A stretch of DNA of 64,000 bases from Pleomorphomonas carboxyditropha (GTDB lineage: Bacteria; Pseudomonadota; Alphaproteobacteria; Rhizobiales; Pleomorphomonadaceae): the NCBI RefSeq assembly GCF_002770725.1, contig NZ_NQVN01000001.1, positions 248,001 through 312,000 of the forward strand. Reading direction: 5' to 3'. Below, one piece after another: positions 6,954-17,759 of the stretch. The position numbers were made by a program, and so were the translations under genes. Below the pieces are notes generated by a model. The model did no database searches and was not told the origin of the DNA. It saw only the letters and a list, made by a program, of their open reading frames with translations. The number at the start of each line of letters is the position of its first letter. Position 1 is the stretch's first letter.

Positions 6954-9900
6954 TCAGCCGAGCTTGCCGCTGGCGTGCGCCAGGAGGGTGTAGACCTTGC
7001 CGGTGTCGGAGTTCAGGTAGTTCTCGGCGAGGCGGCCGTTCGGGTCCTTCTGGACGGCTTCCTCGTAGAGCGCGCTGAAGTGGTCGATGTAGCGGTCGAC
7101 CGCCTCGCGGAAGTCGGCCTCGCGGCCATAGCGGCGGCGCACCTCGTCGAAGGTCTGCTGGCCCTGCAAGGTGTAGACGCGGCGCGTGAACACGTTGCCG
7201 TCACCGCGCCGGTAGCGGTCCCAGAGGTCGGCGTAGGCGTCGGGATCGATCGACCGGGCGATGTCGGAGGTCAGCGAGCCCAGGCCGTCGAGCGGGTTGC
7301 CGCCCTTGTTGCGGTCGGACGACGGCAGGCGCGGCGACGGGCCGTCCTCGTCGTTGACCCGGCGCAACAGGTCGGAGATCCAGCCGCTCGACCGTTCGCC
7401 ACGCTCGTCGCCGGCGGGCTGCCGCGCCTCCGGACGCCGTTCGGCGACGGCCGGGCGGGGCGGCTGGTTGGCCGGCTGGCGCGAGAAGGCGCGCGGCTCG
7501 GCCGGCTGCGACGGCTTCTGGGCCGGCAGGCTGCGGCTCGAGGCCTGGGCCGAGGCCTGCGCCCGTACCGGCGTCTCCGCGACGCTCTCACCGGGCAACT
7601 GGCGCGAGACGATCTCGGAGAGCTCGTTCAGGGCGCGGATCTGCTCGCTGACCACGCGGCGCATGGCGGCGGTGTGCTGGCTGGTCTCTTCCGGCAGGTC
7701 GAGGACGCCGCGGCTCAGATCCTCGCGGATCTGTTCCAGCTCGCGACCGACGGCGCGGGTCGCCTTACGCATCTCCTCGGTGGCGCCGGCGAAGCGGTCG
7801 ACCGCCGAGCCGATGGAGGCGTTGATCTCGGAGATCAGCTCGCCGCGCACCCGCTCGATGGTCACCTTGGTCTTTTGGCCTTCCTCCTCGGCGTTGACCG
7901 ACAACTGCTCGAGCTGCTGGGTGACGCCGTTCATGGCCGTCTCGGCGTTGCGGGCGAGTTGATAGCCGACGTCGCGGGCGCGGCGCTCGGCGTTGGACAG
8001 CGTGTCCTGGATCTGGCCGGCGATCGATTGCAGGCTCTCGGACATCGTCTCGCTGCGCTCCTGCAGCGTCGAGACCACGCCGTCGAGCGCGGAGAGGCGA
8101 TCGCCGACGACGCCCTGCAGGGTGCCGCCCACCGACGACAGCGCGCGGGCCGACGACTGCAGGTCGCCGGTCTGCTCGGACAGCGCGGTGGCGATGGTGC
8201 CGATGTCGGCGAGCACCGTCCGCGACACCTCGCGCAGCACTTCGGTCGTCTCGGCGACGGTGGTGCTGGAGGCGGTGGTGTCGGCGACGACGCGCTCGAG
8301 GGCGAGGCGAAGGTCACCGGTCTGCTGCTCGAGACCGCGCTCGATGCGGCTGAGGTTGCCGGAAGCCTGATCGACCAGGGCGCGGAGCCCGCGATTGGCG
8401 CCCTCGACCTGTTCCAGCACGGCGACGACGTCGGTCTTGACGCGCGTCGTGGTGTCGTCGAGCGACTGCAGCACGTCGCGGCCCTGCTCGTCGAAGGTGG
8501 CCATCAGCGACAGCGTCGCCTCCTTCAGGGCTTCCGCCGCCTCGTTGCCGCGCTGGGTGATGGCGCGGCTGACGCCTTCGCCGCCCTTGGCCAGCGCTTC
8601 CAGCACGTCGCTCGCCGCGTTGCGGACCATGCCGGCCACTTCCTCGCCACGGCTGCCGACGGCCTCGTCGAGGGCGCGGGTGCCGGACAGGAAGGCGTTG
8701 GCGAGCTCGCCGCCGCGGCCGTCGATCAGTTCGCCGAGCTCGGCCATGCGGCGGGTGACCAGGTCGACCACCTTCTCGGCACGGCTGTCCATGGCGTTGG
8801 CCGCGGCCTCGGTGCGGGTGTCGAGCACCGCCTCGAGATCGCGCGTCGCCTCGGTGAGGCGCTCGGTAGCGGCGGCGATGGCGGCCGCCAGGATCTCGCT
8901 CGACCGCTCGGTTTCGCCGGCGATGCGGCCGGTGACCGCCTCGGCCGAGCCGATGAGGTTGGAGCGGGCGCGGGCGGTCTCTTCCGACAGCCGGTCGGTG
9001 ACCTCGTCGATGGCGCCGATCAGGCCGGCGCGCGCCTTCTCGCTTTCCGTCGCCATGCGGCCGGTGACGTCGTCGACCGAGCCGATGATGGTGTCGCGGA
9101 CGCGCTCGCTCTCGCCGATGAGGCGGCCCTCGACGGCGGTGATCGCCTCGTAGACGTTCTCGCGCGCCTTCTGGCTCTCGGTGGATAGCACGTCGGACAG
9201 GGTGGTGATGAGGTCGTTGAGCGTGCCGTGCGTCTCGTCGCGCAGGCTGGCGAGCCGGCTCTCGGCGCCCGTCAGCGACTGGCTGACGGCGAACGAGGTG
9301 TTCTCGCCCTCGGTCGCGAGGCGCGAGGCGGCGCCGTCGATGGCGGCGACCACGCTGGCGCGGACCTGCTCGCTCTCGCCGGCCAGCCGTTCGGACATGC
9401 CTTCCAGCACGCCGGCCACCACGTCGCGCGCCCGGACGGAGCCGCTTTCCATCTCGTGGGCGATCTCGGCCATGGCATCGGTGACGATGGCCTTGGCGCG
9501 GTCGGCCTCGACGCGCAGCTTGTCGGTGGCCGCTTCCACCGAGCCGGTGAGGTCCTCGCGGACGCGGGCGCTTTCCTTCTGCAACACGGCGGCGGCGTTG
9601 ATCAGGGCGCGGGCCAGTTCCTCGCGGGCCGTCTCGGTCTGGCTGCCGAGCATGTCGACGATGGAGGCGAGGCGCTGGGTCAGCGACACCTCCAGCGAGC
9701 TGGCGCGGCTGTCCAGCGTCTCGGCGACCTCGAACACCTTGGAGCCGAGCGACACGTTGATCTCGGCCACCTTGTCGGCCAGCGTCTCGGTGAACTCCTC
9801 GGTCTTGCGCTGCAGCGAGCGGCCGACGGCGTCGAGGCGCCCCTCGATGGCGTCGACCATCTCCGACTGGCCGGCCGAGAAGGCCTGCGCCAGGTCGCGG

Positions 9901-12900
9901 GTGCGGGCCATCAGCGTCTCGGTGATCTGGCGGGCCCGGCCGTCGAGCGCGTGGTCGATCAGCTCGATGCGGTTGTCGAGGGTGCCGGTCAGCGCGTCCG
10001 CCTTGTCGGCGAAGGTGCGGGTGGCATCCTCGAGGCGCTTGCCGACGCTGCCGTCGAAGGCGGCGAGCTGGCCTTCCAGCGCGGCGCCGAAGCTGCCGGC
10101 GCGGCCTTCCAGCGAGGCGAGGACCGCCTGGGTACGGCCGTCCAGCGTCTCCACCAGCGCGCCGGAGCGCTTGTCGAACTCGCTGCCCAGCCGCTCGACG
10201 CGCTCGTCGATCAGGCCGGTGATGTTGCCGGAACGGCCGCTGAGCGTCGCCTCGAGGGCGCTGGTGCCTTCGGCGAGGGCGTTCTGGATGGTGAGGGTGC
10301 GCTCGGCCAGCGCCGCCTCGATGCGGGCGATCTGCTCCTCCAGCGAGCCGTCGAGCATCGACGTGCGGCTGACCAGGCTTTCCACCAGCTCGGCGGCGCG
10401 GCCGTTGATGATCTCGTCGAGCACGCGGATGCGCTCGGCGAAGCTGACCGACATGCTGTCGGAACGGTCGTCCAAGAGGTTGGCGATCTGGCTGCCGGCG
10501 GCGAGGATGGTCTCGGCGACGCGCTCGCCGCGGGCGTTGACGGCGCGGGCGATCTCGGCGCCGATGGTCGACAGGCGCTCGGAGAACAGGCTGCCGCTGT
10601 CGGCGAGCAGCGTCTCCACCGACAGCGTGGCGCCGTCGATGATGCCGCGGATCGACGTGGTGCGGTCGTCCATCATGCGGGCGACTTCCTGGCCGGTGGC
10701 GGCAAGGCGGTCGGCGAGATCGACGCCGTTGACGCTGATCGCCGTGTGGACGGCCTCGCCGGTGGTGGCCAGCTTGTTGACGAGATCGGTGCCGCGCTCG
10801 GTGATCGTCGAGGTGATCAGCGTGCCGGTCTGGTCGAGGCGGTCGGTGATCTCGCTGCCGCGGATCGACAGGTCGAGCAGCACGCCCTCGGAGGTGGAGC
10901 GCAGCGTCTCGTTGATGGTCTCGATCTTCTCGGCCATCGCCTTCGACGCTTCGTCGGTGGTGCGGGCGACCTGCTCGCTGACGGCGAAGGCGCGCTGCGA
11001 GATGTCCTCGGCGAAGCTCTGGCCCGAGCGGGCCAGCGTCTCGTCGATCTCGCGGGTGCGCAGCGTGAGGTTTTCCTCGAGGGCGGCGACCGTGGTGTCG
11101 ATCGAGAAGACGATGGCGTCGCTGCGGTCGCGCAGCAGCGTCTCGAGCGAACCGGTGCGGCTTTCGAGGGTGGAGGCGATCTCCTGCGACCGCTCGGTCA
11201 GCACCTTGTCGAGGCTGTCGGTGCGGGTGAGCAACTGCGTTTCCATCACCGACGTCGAGGTGGCGACGGTCGACACCAGCTCGTTGACGCGATGGCCGAT
11301 GGTGCGGTCGAAGTTGGCCGACTGCTCGGCGAGCGTGGTGCCGAACAACTCGGCGCGCGTCGACAGCGTCTCGGCGAGCTCGGCGGTGCGGCCGGAGATC
11401 GTCCGGTCGATCAACTGGGTCTTGTCGGTCAATTCGGCGCTGAGTTCGCCGGTGCGCGCCTCGATGGTGCTGGCGAGCTGGGCCGAGCGCAGGGCCAGCG
11501 TGCTCTCCAGCGCTTCGCTCTTTTCGGCGAGAGCGGTGGAGAATTCGGCGGTGCGCGTCTCCAGCGTGGTGCCGATCTCCTCGGCCTTCTCGCCAAGCGC
11601 CTTGCCGAGCTCGAAGGTGCGGACCGAGAGCGTCGACGAAAGCTCGTCGGAGCGGGCGGCGATCGAGGAGACGATCTCCTCGGTGCGGGCCGACAGCGTG
11701 AAGGCGATGTCGGCGGTGCGATCGGTGAGCGTCGACGACAGCTCGTCGGAACGGGCGGCCAGCGTCGAGACCAGTTCCTCGGTGCGCGAGGCCAGCGTGA
11801 AGGCCAGCTCGCCGGTGCCGTCGCTGAGCGCCGCCGACAGGTCGGCGGTGCGGGTGGCGAGCGTCGACACCAGTTCGTCGGAGCGCTTGGCGAGCTCGCT
11901 GCCGAGCTGCTCGGTTTCCGCGCCGATGGCGCCGACCAGGCGGCCGCCCTCCTCGGTGATGGTGCGCGTCAGCACCTCGCTGCGGCTGGCGATCGCCTCG
12001 TTGATGGCGGTGCCGGTTTCGGCGAGGCCGCTGATCAGGCTTTCGCGCTCGGTGCCGAGCGTCGACAGGAAATCGGCGCCGCGCTTGGCCACCGTCTCGG
12101 TCACCGAGTTGCCGGCCGCCTCGAAGGCCAGCGCCAGTTCCTCGGCCTTGGAGCCGAAGGTGCGGGTAACGTTGCGGCCGGTCTCGTCGATGCGGTTGGT
12201 GAGCAGGTCGCCGGCGGTGCGCAGTTCCTCGGACAGGTTCTGGTGGGCGCCGGAGATGGCGGTGCGCGCCTTCTCGGCGTTGGCGACCACGCTCTCGCGC
12301 TGGCTGACCAGCTCCTCGATCAGGCCGCGGATGCGCAACTCGTTTTCGGCGTAGGAGCGCTCCAGCGAGGAAACCTCGTTGTGGACCAGCACTTCGAGCT
12401 CGCTGGCGCGGGCGAGCGCCCGCTCGATGCCGTCGCCCATGGCGGCGACTTCCCGGCGGATGGCCTGTCCGACGGTGACGACGTTCTCCTTGGCCGACAG
12501 CTCGGGCTCGGCGAGCTTGACCGCCACTTCGGTGAGCGAGCGGGCGGCGAGCCGCAGATCCTGGGCGCGCCAGATCATGGTGGCGATGGCGAAGAACAGC
12601 ACCACCGGCGCGACGATGCCGCCGATCAGCGCGAAGCCGTCGGGGCGCGACGACAGGGCGGCCGGGTCGGCCAGCACGGAAAAGTCGCCGAAGGCGGCGC
12701 GGGCGACGTAGAAGCCGCCGGCGACCCAGACGACCGAGGCGAAGAGGGCGATCCAGAAGGGCAGGGCCGACGGCCGGCGCTGCATCTGGTAGAGCAGCGT
12801 CGCAACGGACCGGCGATCGTCGTTGGCCGGGGCGCGGCCCGGGCGGGCGGAGGCGCGGGGCGCGTCGGCGGGCTCGGCGAGCGGCTGCCGCGCAGCAGCA

Positions 12901-13037
12901 TCCGGGCTTTCGGCGAAGGTATCCTGGTCGGGCGATCTCGGCTCGTCGGCCGAAACGCCGAAGTCGATCTTCAGGGCCTCCTCGACGGCGGAGAGTGCGG
13001 CCTCCGCCGGATCCGATGCCTTGGTGCTTTTTACCAT
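6954..13037 (-). CDS. gpr: Growth pole ring protein homologue (GPR/RgsE), giant hendecad-repeat membrane protein
   Basis: Protein of 2027 residues whose architecture matches the Agrobacterium growth pole ring protein (about 2100 residues with apolipoprotein-like repeats) and Sinorhizobium RgsE, needed for unipolar growth in Rhizobiales. An acidic, disordered N-terminus (1-88) is followed by two membrane helices (about 93-114 and 135-156). Then comes a very long helical region made of 11-residue units such as RTEELVSTLAA, RSDELSSTLTD and RTADIAFTLSA. A Pro/Arg-rich linker (about 1815-1890) and a conserved-looking C-terminal domain (RRVYTLQGQQTFDEVRRRY, YIDHFSALYEEAV) complete it. Start ATG 13037 has GAGGG upstream; a longer frame to 13187 lacks these features. 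Long antisense open frames over it are shadows of its repetitive codons. Confidence 0.82.
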   Translation of the reverse strand: MVKSTKASDPAEAALSAVEEALKIDFGVSADEPRSPDQDTFAESPDAAARQPLAEPADAPRASARPGRAPANDDRRSVATLLYQMQRRPSALPFWIALFASVVWVAGGFYVARAAFGDFSVLADPAALSSRPDGFALIGGIVAPVVLFFAIATMIWRAQDLRLAARSLTEVAVKLAEPELSAKENVVTVGQAIRREVAAMGDGIERALARASELEVLVHNEVSSLERSYAENELRIRGLIEELVSQRESVVANAEKARTAISGAHQNLSEELRTAGDLLTNRIDETGRNVTRTFGSKAEELALAFEAAGNSVTETVAKRGADFLSTLGTERESLISGLAETGTAINEAIASRSEVLTRTITEEGGRLVGAIGAETEQLGSELAKRSDELVSTLATRTADLSAALSDGTGELAFTLASRTEELVSTLAARSDELSSTLTDRTADIAFTLSARTEEIVSSIAARSDELSSTLSVRTFELGKALGEKAEEIGTTLETRTAEFSTALAEKSEALESTLALRSAQLASTIEARTGELSAELTDKTQLIDRTISGRTAELAETLSTRAELFGTTLAEQSANFDRTIGHRVNELVSTVATSTSVMETQLLTRTDSLDKVLTERSQEIASTLESRTGSLETLLRDRSDAIVFSIDTTVAALEENLTLRTREIDETLARSGQSFAEDISQRAFAVSEQVARTTDEASKAMAEKIETINETLRSTSEGVLLDLSIRGSEITDRLDQTGTLITSTITERGTDLVNKLATTGEAVHTAISVNGVDLADRLAATGQEVARMMDDRTTSIRGIIDGATLSVETLLADSGSLFSERLSTIGAEIARAVNARGERVAETILAAGSQIANLLDDRSDSMSVSFAERIRVLDEIINGRAAELVESLVSRTSMLDGSLEEQIARIEAALAERTLTIQNALAEGTSALEATLSGRSGNITGLIDERVERLGSEFDKRSGALVETLDGRTQAVLASLEGRAGSFGAALEGQLAAFDGSVGKRLEDATRTFADKADALTGTLDNRIELIDHALDGRARQITETLMARTRDLAQAFSAGQSEMVDAIEGRLDAVGRSLQRKTEEFTETLADKVAEINVSLGSKVFEVAETLDSRASSLEVSLTQRLASIVDMLGSQTETAREELARALINAAAVLQKESARVREDLTGSVEAATDKLRVEADRAKAIVTDAMAEIAHEMESGSVRARDVVAGVLEGMSERLAGESEQVRASVVAAIDGAASRLATEGENTSFAVSQSLTGAESRLASLRDETHGTLNDLITTLSDVLSTESQKARENVYEAITAVEGRLIGESERVRDTIIGSVDDVTGRMATESEKARAGLIGAIDEVTDRLSEETARARSNLIGSAEAVTGRIAGETERSSEILAAAIAAATERLTEATRDLEAVLDTRTEAAANAMDSRAEKVVDLVTRRMAELGELIDGRGGELANAFLSGTRALDEAVGSRGEEVAGMVRNAASDVLEALAKGGEGVSRAITQRGNEAAEALKEATLSLMATFDEQGRDVLQSLDDTTTRVKTDVVAVLEQVEGANRGLRALVDQASGNLSRIERGLEQQTGDLRLALERVVADTTASSTTVAETTEVLREVSRTVLADIGTIATALSEQTGDLQSSARALSSVGGTLQGVVGDRLSALDGVVSTLQERSETMSESLQSIAGQIQDTLSNAERRARDVGYQLARNAETAMNGVTQQLEQLSVNAEEEGQKTKVTIERVRGELISEINASIGSAVDRFAGATEEMRKATRAVGRELEQIREDLSRGVLDLPEETSQHTAAMRRVVSEQIRALNELSEIVSRQLPGESVAETPVRAQASAQASSRSLPAQKPSQPAEPRAFSRQPANQPPRPAVAERRPEARQPAGDERGERSSGWISDLLRRVNDEDGPSPRLPSSDRNKGGNPLDGLGSLTSDIARSIDPDAYADLWDRYRRGDGNVFTRRVYTLQGQQTFDEVRRRYGREADFREAVDRYIDHFSALYEEAVQKDPNGRLAENYLNSDTGKVYTLLAHASGKLG

Positions 13038-14444
<1,407 letters not shown>

Positions 14445-14550
14445 AGCCTGGCTCGAAACCCGCTGGGCGGGCATCTGGTTCTTTGTTGTCGCATCGTTTT
14501 GCGGGAAACCGGCTTCCATTTTTCCGTACAATGCTTGGCTTCAAGCTCTG

Positions 14551-14966
14551 TGCTTCCGGTACTAACGGACCCTTAAGTGCGCTCCGGTTTTCGTGCGTCT
14601 CGCCATCTCCCTGACAACAGCGAGTGTTGGGAGACTTATATCGGCGTTGCGCCCCATTCTGCCCGAGGTCCTACGCCTTCGCGTAGGATGACAGAATTAT
14701 ATATAAAAAACATATACATAGATTGTCATCCTACGCGAAGGCGTAGGACCTCAGGTCGAAAGAGGCGCGGGGTGGCTATAGGGCTCCAAAAGGGCAGCGA
14801 GGCGATGTCGGGGATTTGACCGGTGGCATCCGATTTGGAATTCTCTGCTTCCGGTGCTGACGAACCGCACTTTTCAAGACGCAAACCGCAAGGCACTTTT
14901 GCCGGAGCTGCCCGGGTTCGCTCCGCCTCGGTTCCCGTGCGTCTCGCCATCTGCCGACCGGCGAGT
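14551..14966. repeat. Diverged direct duplication flanking a foldback element
   Basis: Segments 14551-14625 and 14846-14966 share an ordered series of blocks: TGCTTCCGGT, then ACG-acc, GCTCCG, CGTGCGTCTCGCCATCT and CGAGT. The second copy carries extra sequence. They bracket the perfect inverted repeat at 14665-14752. No gene was found here; short frames crossing it have no protein features. Confidence 0.5.
14665..14752. repeat. 88-bp foldback element, 29-nt perfect inverted arms with AT-rich centre
   Basis: Arms 14665-14693 and 14724-14752 are perfect reverse complements of 29 nt. Each contains the sub-palindrome CTACGCCTTCGCGTAG and an end reading ATGACA/TGTCAT. The 30-nt centre is almost pure A/T. 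The arm sequence (TGTCATCCT.CGCG.AGGCG..GGACCTC) recurs in the large repeats at 62093-62799, so it is a dispersed family. Confidence 0.8.
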
Positions 14967-15141
14967 TTCGAGCCGGGCCGAGGGAAGCCGTACGCGCCGT
15001 TATCCTTAATTCCCAGTTTAGATTGCTTCCAGCCGATACTCGGAATTAAAGATGAGCTCTCTCACGGACTTTTGCCGTGAGGTGTCGCCGCAGCGTGGCC
15101 GGACCGGTTCCGGCATGCCGGCAGCGAACTGGAGCGATGCC

Positions 15142-16287
15142 ATGCGCATGAAGGCACTCGACGGCTGGAGAGGGATCGGCGCGCTCGCCGTCTGCTTTAT
15201 TCACCTGCAGCTCAACGGCTACCTGACCACGGCACCGTCGCTGGATTCCTGGACGCTGGCCGTCGACTTCTTCTTCGTGCTGTCCGGCTTCGTCATCGCC
15301 CGCGTCTATGCCGACGAACTGGCCGACGGCGAGCGGGTGGCCGTCTTCGTGGTGCGGCGTCTCGGCCGGCTGTGGCCGCTGCATCTTTCCATGCTGGCGC
15401 TGTTCGTCGTTGTCGAACTGGCGAAACTGGCGCTGCAGCGCGAGACGGGCTTTTCCCCGGAACATGCGGCTTTCGTAGGCGCCCGCAATCCTTCCGACAT
15501 CCTGCCGATCGCCCTGTTCCTGCAAACGGCCCGCCTCGGCCCCGAGCTCACCTGGAACTTCCCGAGCTGGAGCATCTCGGCGGAAATCTGGACCTACGCC
15601 GTCTTCGCGCTGGTCGCCTTCAGGACGGCCGGCAACCCCGGCCGGCGCGCCGCCGTCGCCGGCGCCATTGCCCTGGTGGCCTGGCTTGTCCTCGTCGTGG
15701 ACATCACCGGCCGCGGCATGATCAGCACCGACGTGTTCGGCATCGTCCGCTGTCTCCTCGGCTTCTTCTCGGGCGTCGTGGCGGAGCACCTGCACCGCCG
15801 GGGATCGTTCAGGGCCTTAGCCGGCGGCCGGGCGGAAATCCCCACGGCGCTGGCCGGCGTCGCGCTGGTCTGGGCGACCGCGTCGCTGCCGGAAGCCCGC
15901 TACTTCGCCCCGGTCGTGTTCCTGGCGCTGGTGTTCGCCCATGCCGACGATCGCGGTCCGCTGTCGCGCTTCATGGCGACCTCGCCGGTGCAGTGGCTGG
16001 GCCGGCTCTCCTACTCGATCTACCTGACCCACCTGTTCCTGGTCGCCTATGTGGTGCCGCGCCTGTCGCAGACCGTCGACCGGCTGCTGCCGGGCGAGAC
16101 GATGCTGCGCGAAGGCGTCGTGGCGGCGCTCTACATCGCCCTGGTGATGGCCTTCTCGCTCGCCACCTGGCGGTTCATCGAGCTGCCGGGCCAGCGGTTC
16201 GCCGCGGCGATCGCCGGCCGCATCCGCCAGTCTCAGACGTTGAGCAGCAAATACTCGCGCTCCCAGCTCGAGATGACACGGTTGTAG
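15142..16287 (+). CDS. Acyltransferase family 3 (OafA/YrhL-type) membrane protein
   Basis: Polytopic inner-membrane O-acyltransferase of 381 residues with about ten hydrophobic helices. Family signatures: ALDGWRGIGALAV at the N-terminus, VDFFFVLSGFVIARVYADEL, the RRLGRLWPLH loop, and SYSIYLTHLF near the C-terminus with the membrane His. Such enzymes acetylate or acylate cell-surface polysaccharides, but no polysaccharide genes adjoin, so the acceptor is unknown. Start ATG 15142 is preferred over 15052 and 15115 because GGAG lies 7 nt upstream and the protein then begins at the conserved motif. Its 3' end overlaps the convergent glutamine-synthetase-like gene by 55 bp. Confidence 0.87.
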   Translation: MRMKALDGWRGIGALAVCFIHLQLNGYLTTAPSLDSWTLAVDFFFVLSGFVIARVYADELADGERVAVFVVRRLGRLWPLHLSMLALFVVVELAKLALQRETGFSPEHAAFVGARNPSDILPIALFLQTARLGPELTWNFPSWSISAEIWTYAVFALVAFRTAGNPGRRAAVAGAIALVAWLVLVVDITGRGMISTDVFGIVRCLLGFFSGVVAEHLHRRGSFRALAGGRAEIPTALAGVALVWATASLPEARYFAPVVFLALVFAHADDRGPLSRFMATSPVQWLGRLSYSIYLTHLFLVAYVVPRLSQTVDRLLPGETMLREGVVAALYIALVMAFSLATWRFIELPGQRFAAAIAGRIRQSQTLSSKYSRSQLEMTRL

Positions 16288-17612
16288 AGCCTGAGTTCGA
16301 GCTGCTTGACGTCGATGTAGGCCCCGACGAAGCGCTCGCCGAGCACGGCCTTCAGGCGCTCGCAGTCGCCGAGCTCGATCAGCGCGTCGGAGAGGTGGAT
16401 GGGCAGCGTCACGCCGAGCGTCTTGGCGTCGACCGTCACCACCTCGTCCGGCTGCACCTCGTCTTCGAGGCCGATCAGGCCGCAGGCCAGCGTCGTCGCC
16501 ATGGCGATGTAGGGATTGCTGTCGGCGCCGATCACCCGGTTCTCGACGCGGCGCGATTCCGGCCCCGAGTCCGGCACGCGCAGGCCGCAGGTGCGGTTGT
16601 CGCGGCCCCAGTGGACGTTGATCGGCGCGTCGCTTTCGAGGCGGATGCGGCGGTAGCTGTTCACGTTGGGGCAGAACAGGCTCATCGACTTCGGCACGTA
16701 GCGCTGCAGGCCGCCGATGTAGTGATGCAACTGGTCGGTGTCGCTGCCGTCGGGATTGGCGAAGATGTTGCGGCCGTCGGCGACGCGCACCACCGACTGG
16801 TGGATGTGAGTGGCCGAGCCCGGCATCTCCTGGTGCGGCATGGCCATGAAGGTGGCGACCATGCCGAACTTGCGGGCGGCGAGGCGGGCGGTGCGCTTGA
16901 ACAGGAAGGTCTGGTCGGCGAGCTCGATCGGGTCGCCGTGGCGGAAGTTCATCTCGAGCTGCGCCGGACCGGCCTCGTGCGCCATGGTGGCGATCTCGAT
17001 GCGCGAGGCCTCGCAATAGTCGTACATCTGGTTGACGACGTGGTCGTAGTCGTTGGCGTGCTCGATGCCGTAGGCCTGGCTGCCGCTTTCCTTGCGGCCG
17101 GAAAGGCCGATCGGCACTTCCAGCGGCAGGTCGGGGTCGTCGTTCTGGCCGGTCAGGTAGAATTCCACCTCCGGCGCCACCACCGGGCGGATGCCATGGG
17201 CGGCGTAGAGCTCGATGACGTGGCGCAGTACGGAGCGCGGCGCGAAGTCGACCAGGCGGCCGTCGGCGAAATGGCAGTCGCAGATCACCTGGGCCGTCGG
17301 CTCGTCGTACCAGGGCACCAGGCGCAGCGTCGTCAGATCGGGCAGGCAGCGGATGTCGCGGTCGAGCGGATTGACGATCTTGCTCTCGACGGCGCTGTCG
17401 CCGGTCACCGCCTGGAAAAACACGAACTCCGGCAGCCGCACGCCGGCGTCGATGATGCGGATGAAATCTTCGCGCGGCACGATCTTGCCGCGCATGATGC
17501 CGTTCATGTCCGGGATGATGCATTCGACCTCGTTGATACGACGGTCGCGGAGCCAGTGGATCGCGTCGGCCTGGTTGGAAAAGCGCGGCGCGACATCTGA
17601 AGCGGTGGGCAT
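16233..17612 (-). CDS. Glutamine synthetase family protein (PuuA-like gamma-glutamyl ligase)
   Basis: A 459-residue member of the glutamine-synthetase superfamily. The beta-Grasp N-terminus (ECIIPDMNGIMRGK) and the catalytic domain are complete: APEVEFYL, AGPAQLEMNFRHGDP, GSATHIHQS, and the arginine-rich loops NRTCGLRVPDSGPESRRVENR. The group that includes PuuA glutamylates amines such as putrescine or ethanolamine rather than making glutamine; true GlnA proteins end in the adenylylation NLY motif, absent here. No puu catabolic genes are adjacent, so the substrate is open. GAGGA precedes the ATG at 17612. The 3' end overlaps the convergent acyltransferase gene. Confidence 0.88.
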   Translation of the reverse strand: MPTASDVAPRFSNQADAIHWLRDRRINEVECIIPDMNGIMRGKIVPREDFIRIIDAGVRLPEFVFFQAVTGDSAVESKIVNPLDRDIRCLPDLTTLRLVPWYDEPTAQVICDCHFADGRLVDFAPRSVLRHVIELYAAHGIRPVVAPEVEFYLTGQNDDPDLPLEVPIGLSGRKESGSQAYGIEHANDYDHVVNQMYDYCEASRIEIATMAHEAGPAQLEMNFRHGDPIELADQTFLFKRTARLAARKFGMVATFMAMPHQEMPGSATHIHQSVVRVADGRNIFANPDGSDTDQLHHYIGGLQRYVPKSMSLFCPNVNSYRRIRLESDAPINVHWGRDNRTCGLRVPDSGPESRRVENRVIGADSNPYIAMATTLACGLIGLEDEVQPDEVVTVDAKTLGVTLPIHLSDALIELGDCERLKAVLGERFVGAYIDVKQLELRLYNRVISSWEREYLLLNV

Positions 17613-17759
17613 GAAATAATCCTCGGCGATCCGGACCGACCGGATTCGCGAGCCCGATCGGGCGGCGGATCGTCGGGGCCGCGCCGGCAGCCCGGAATCA
17701 GGTTAGAATGATTGGACATTACGCCAAGTCCGGCGCGATGGGAGCCCCGGAGCCCGCCA

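Noticed and set aside
14823-15080. 85-codon plus-strand frame before the acyltransferase
   Set aside because: It runs across one copy of the diverged duplication and has no protein features.
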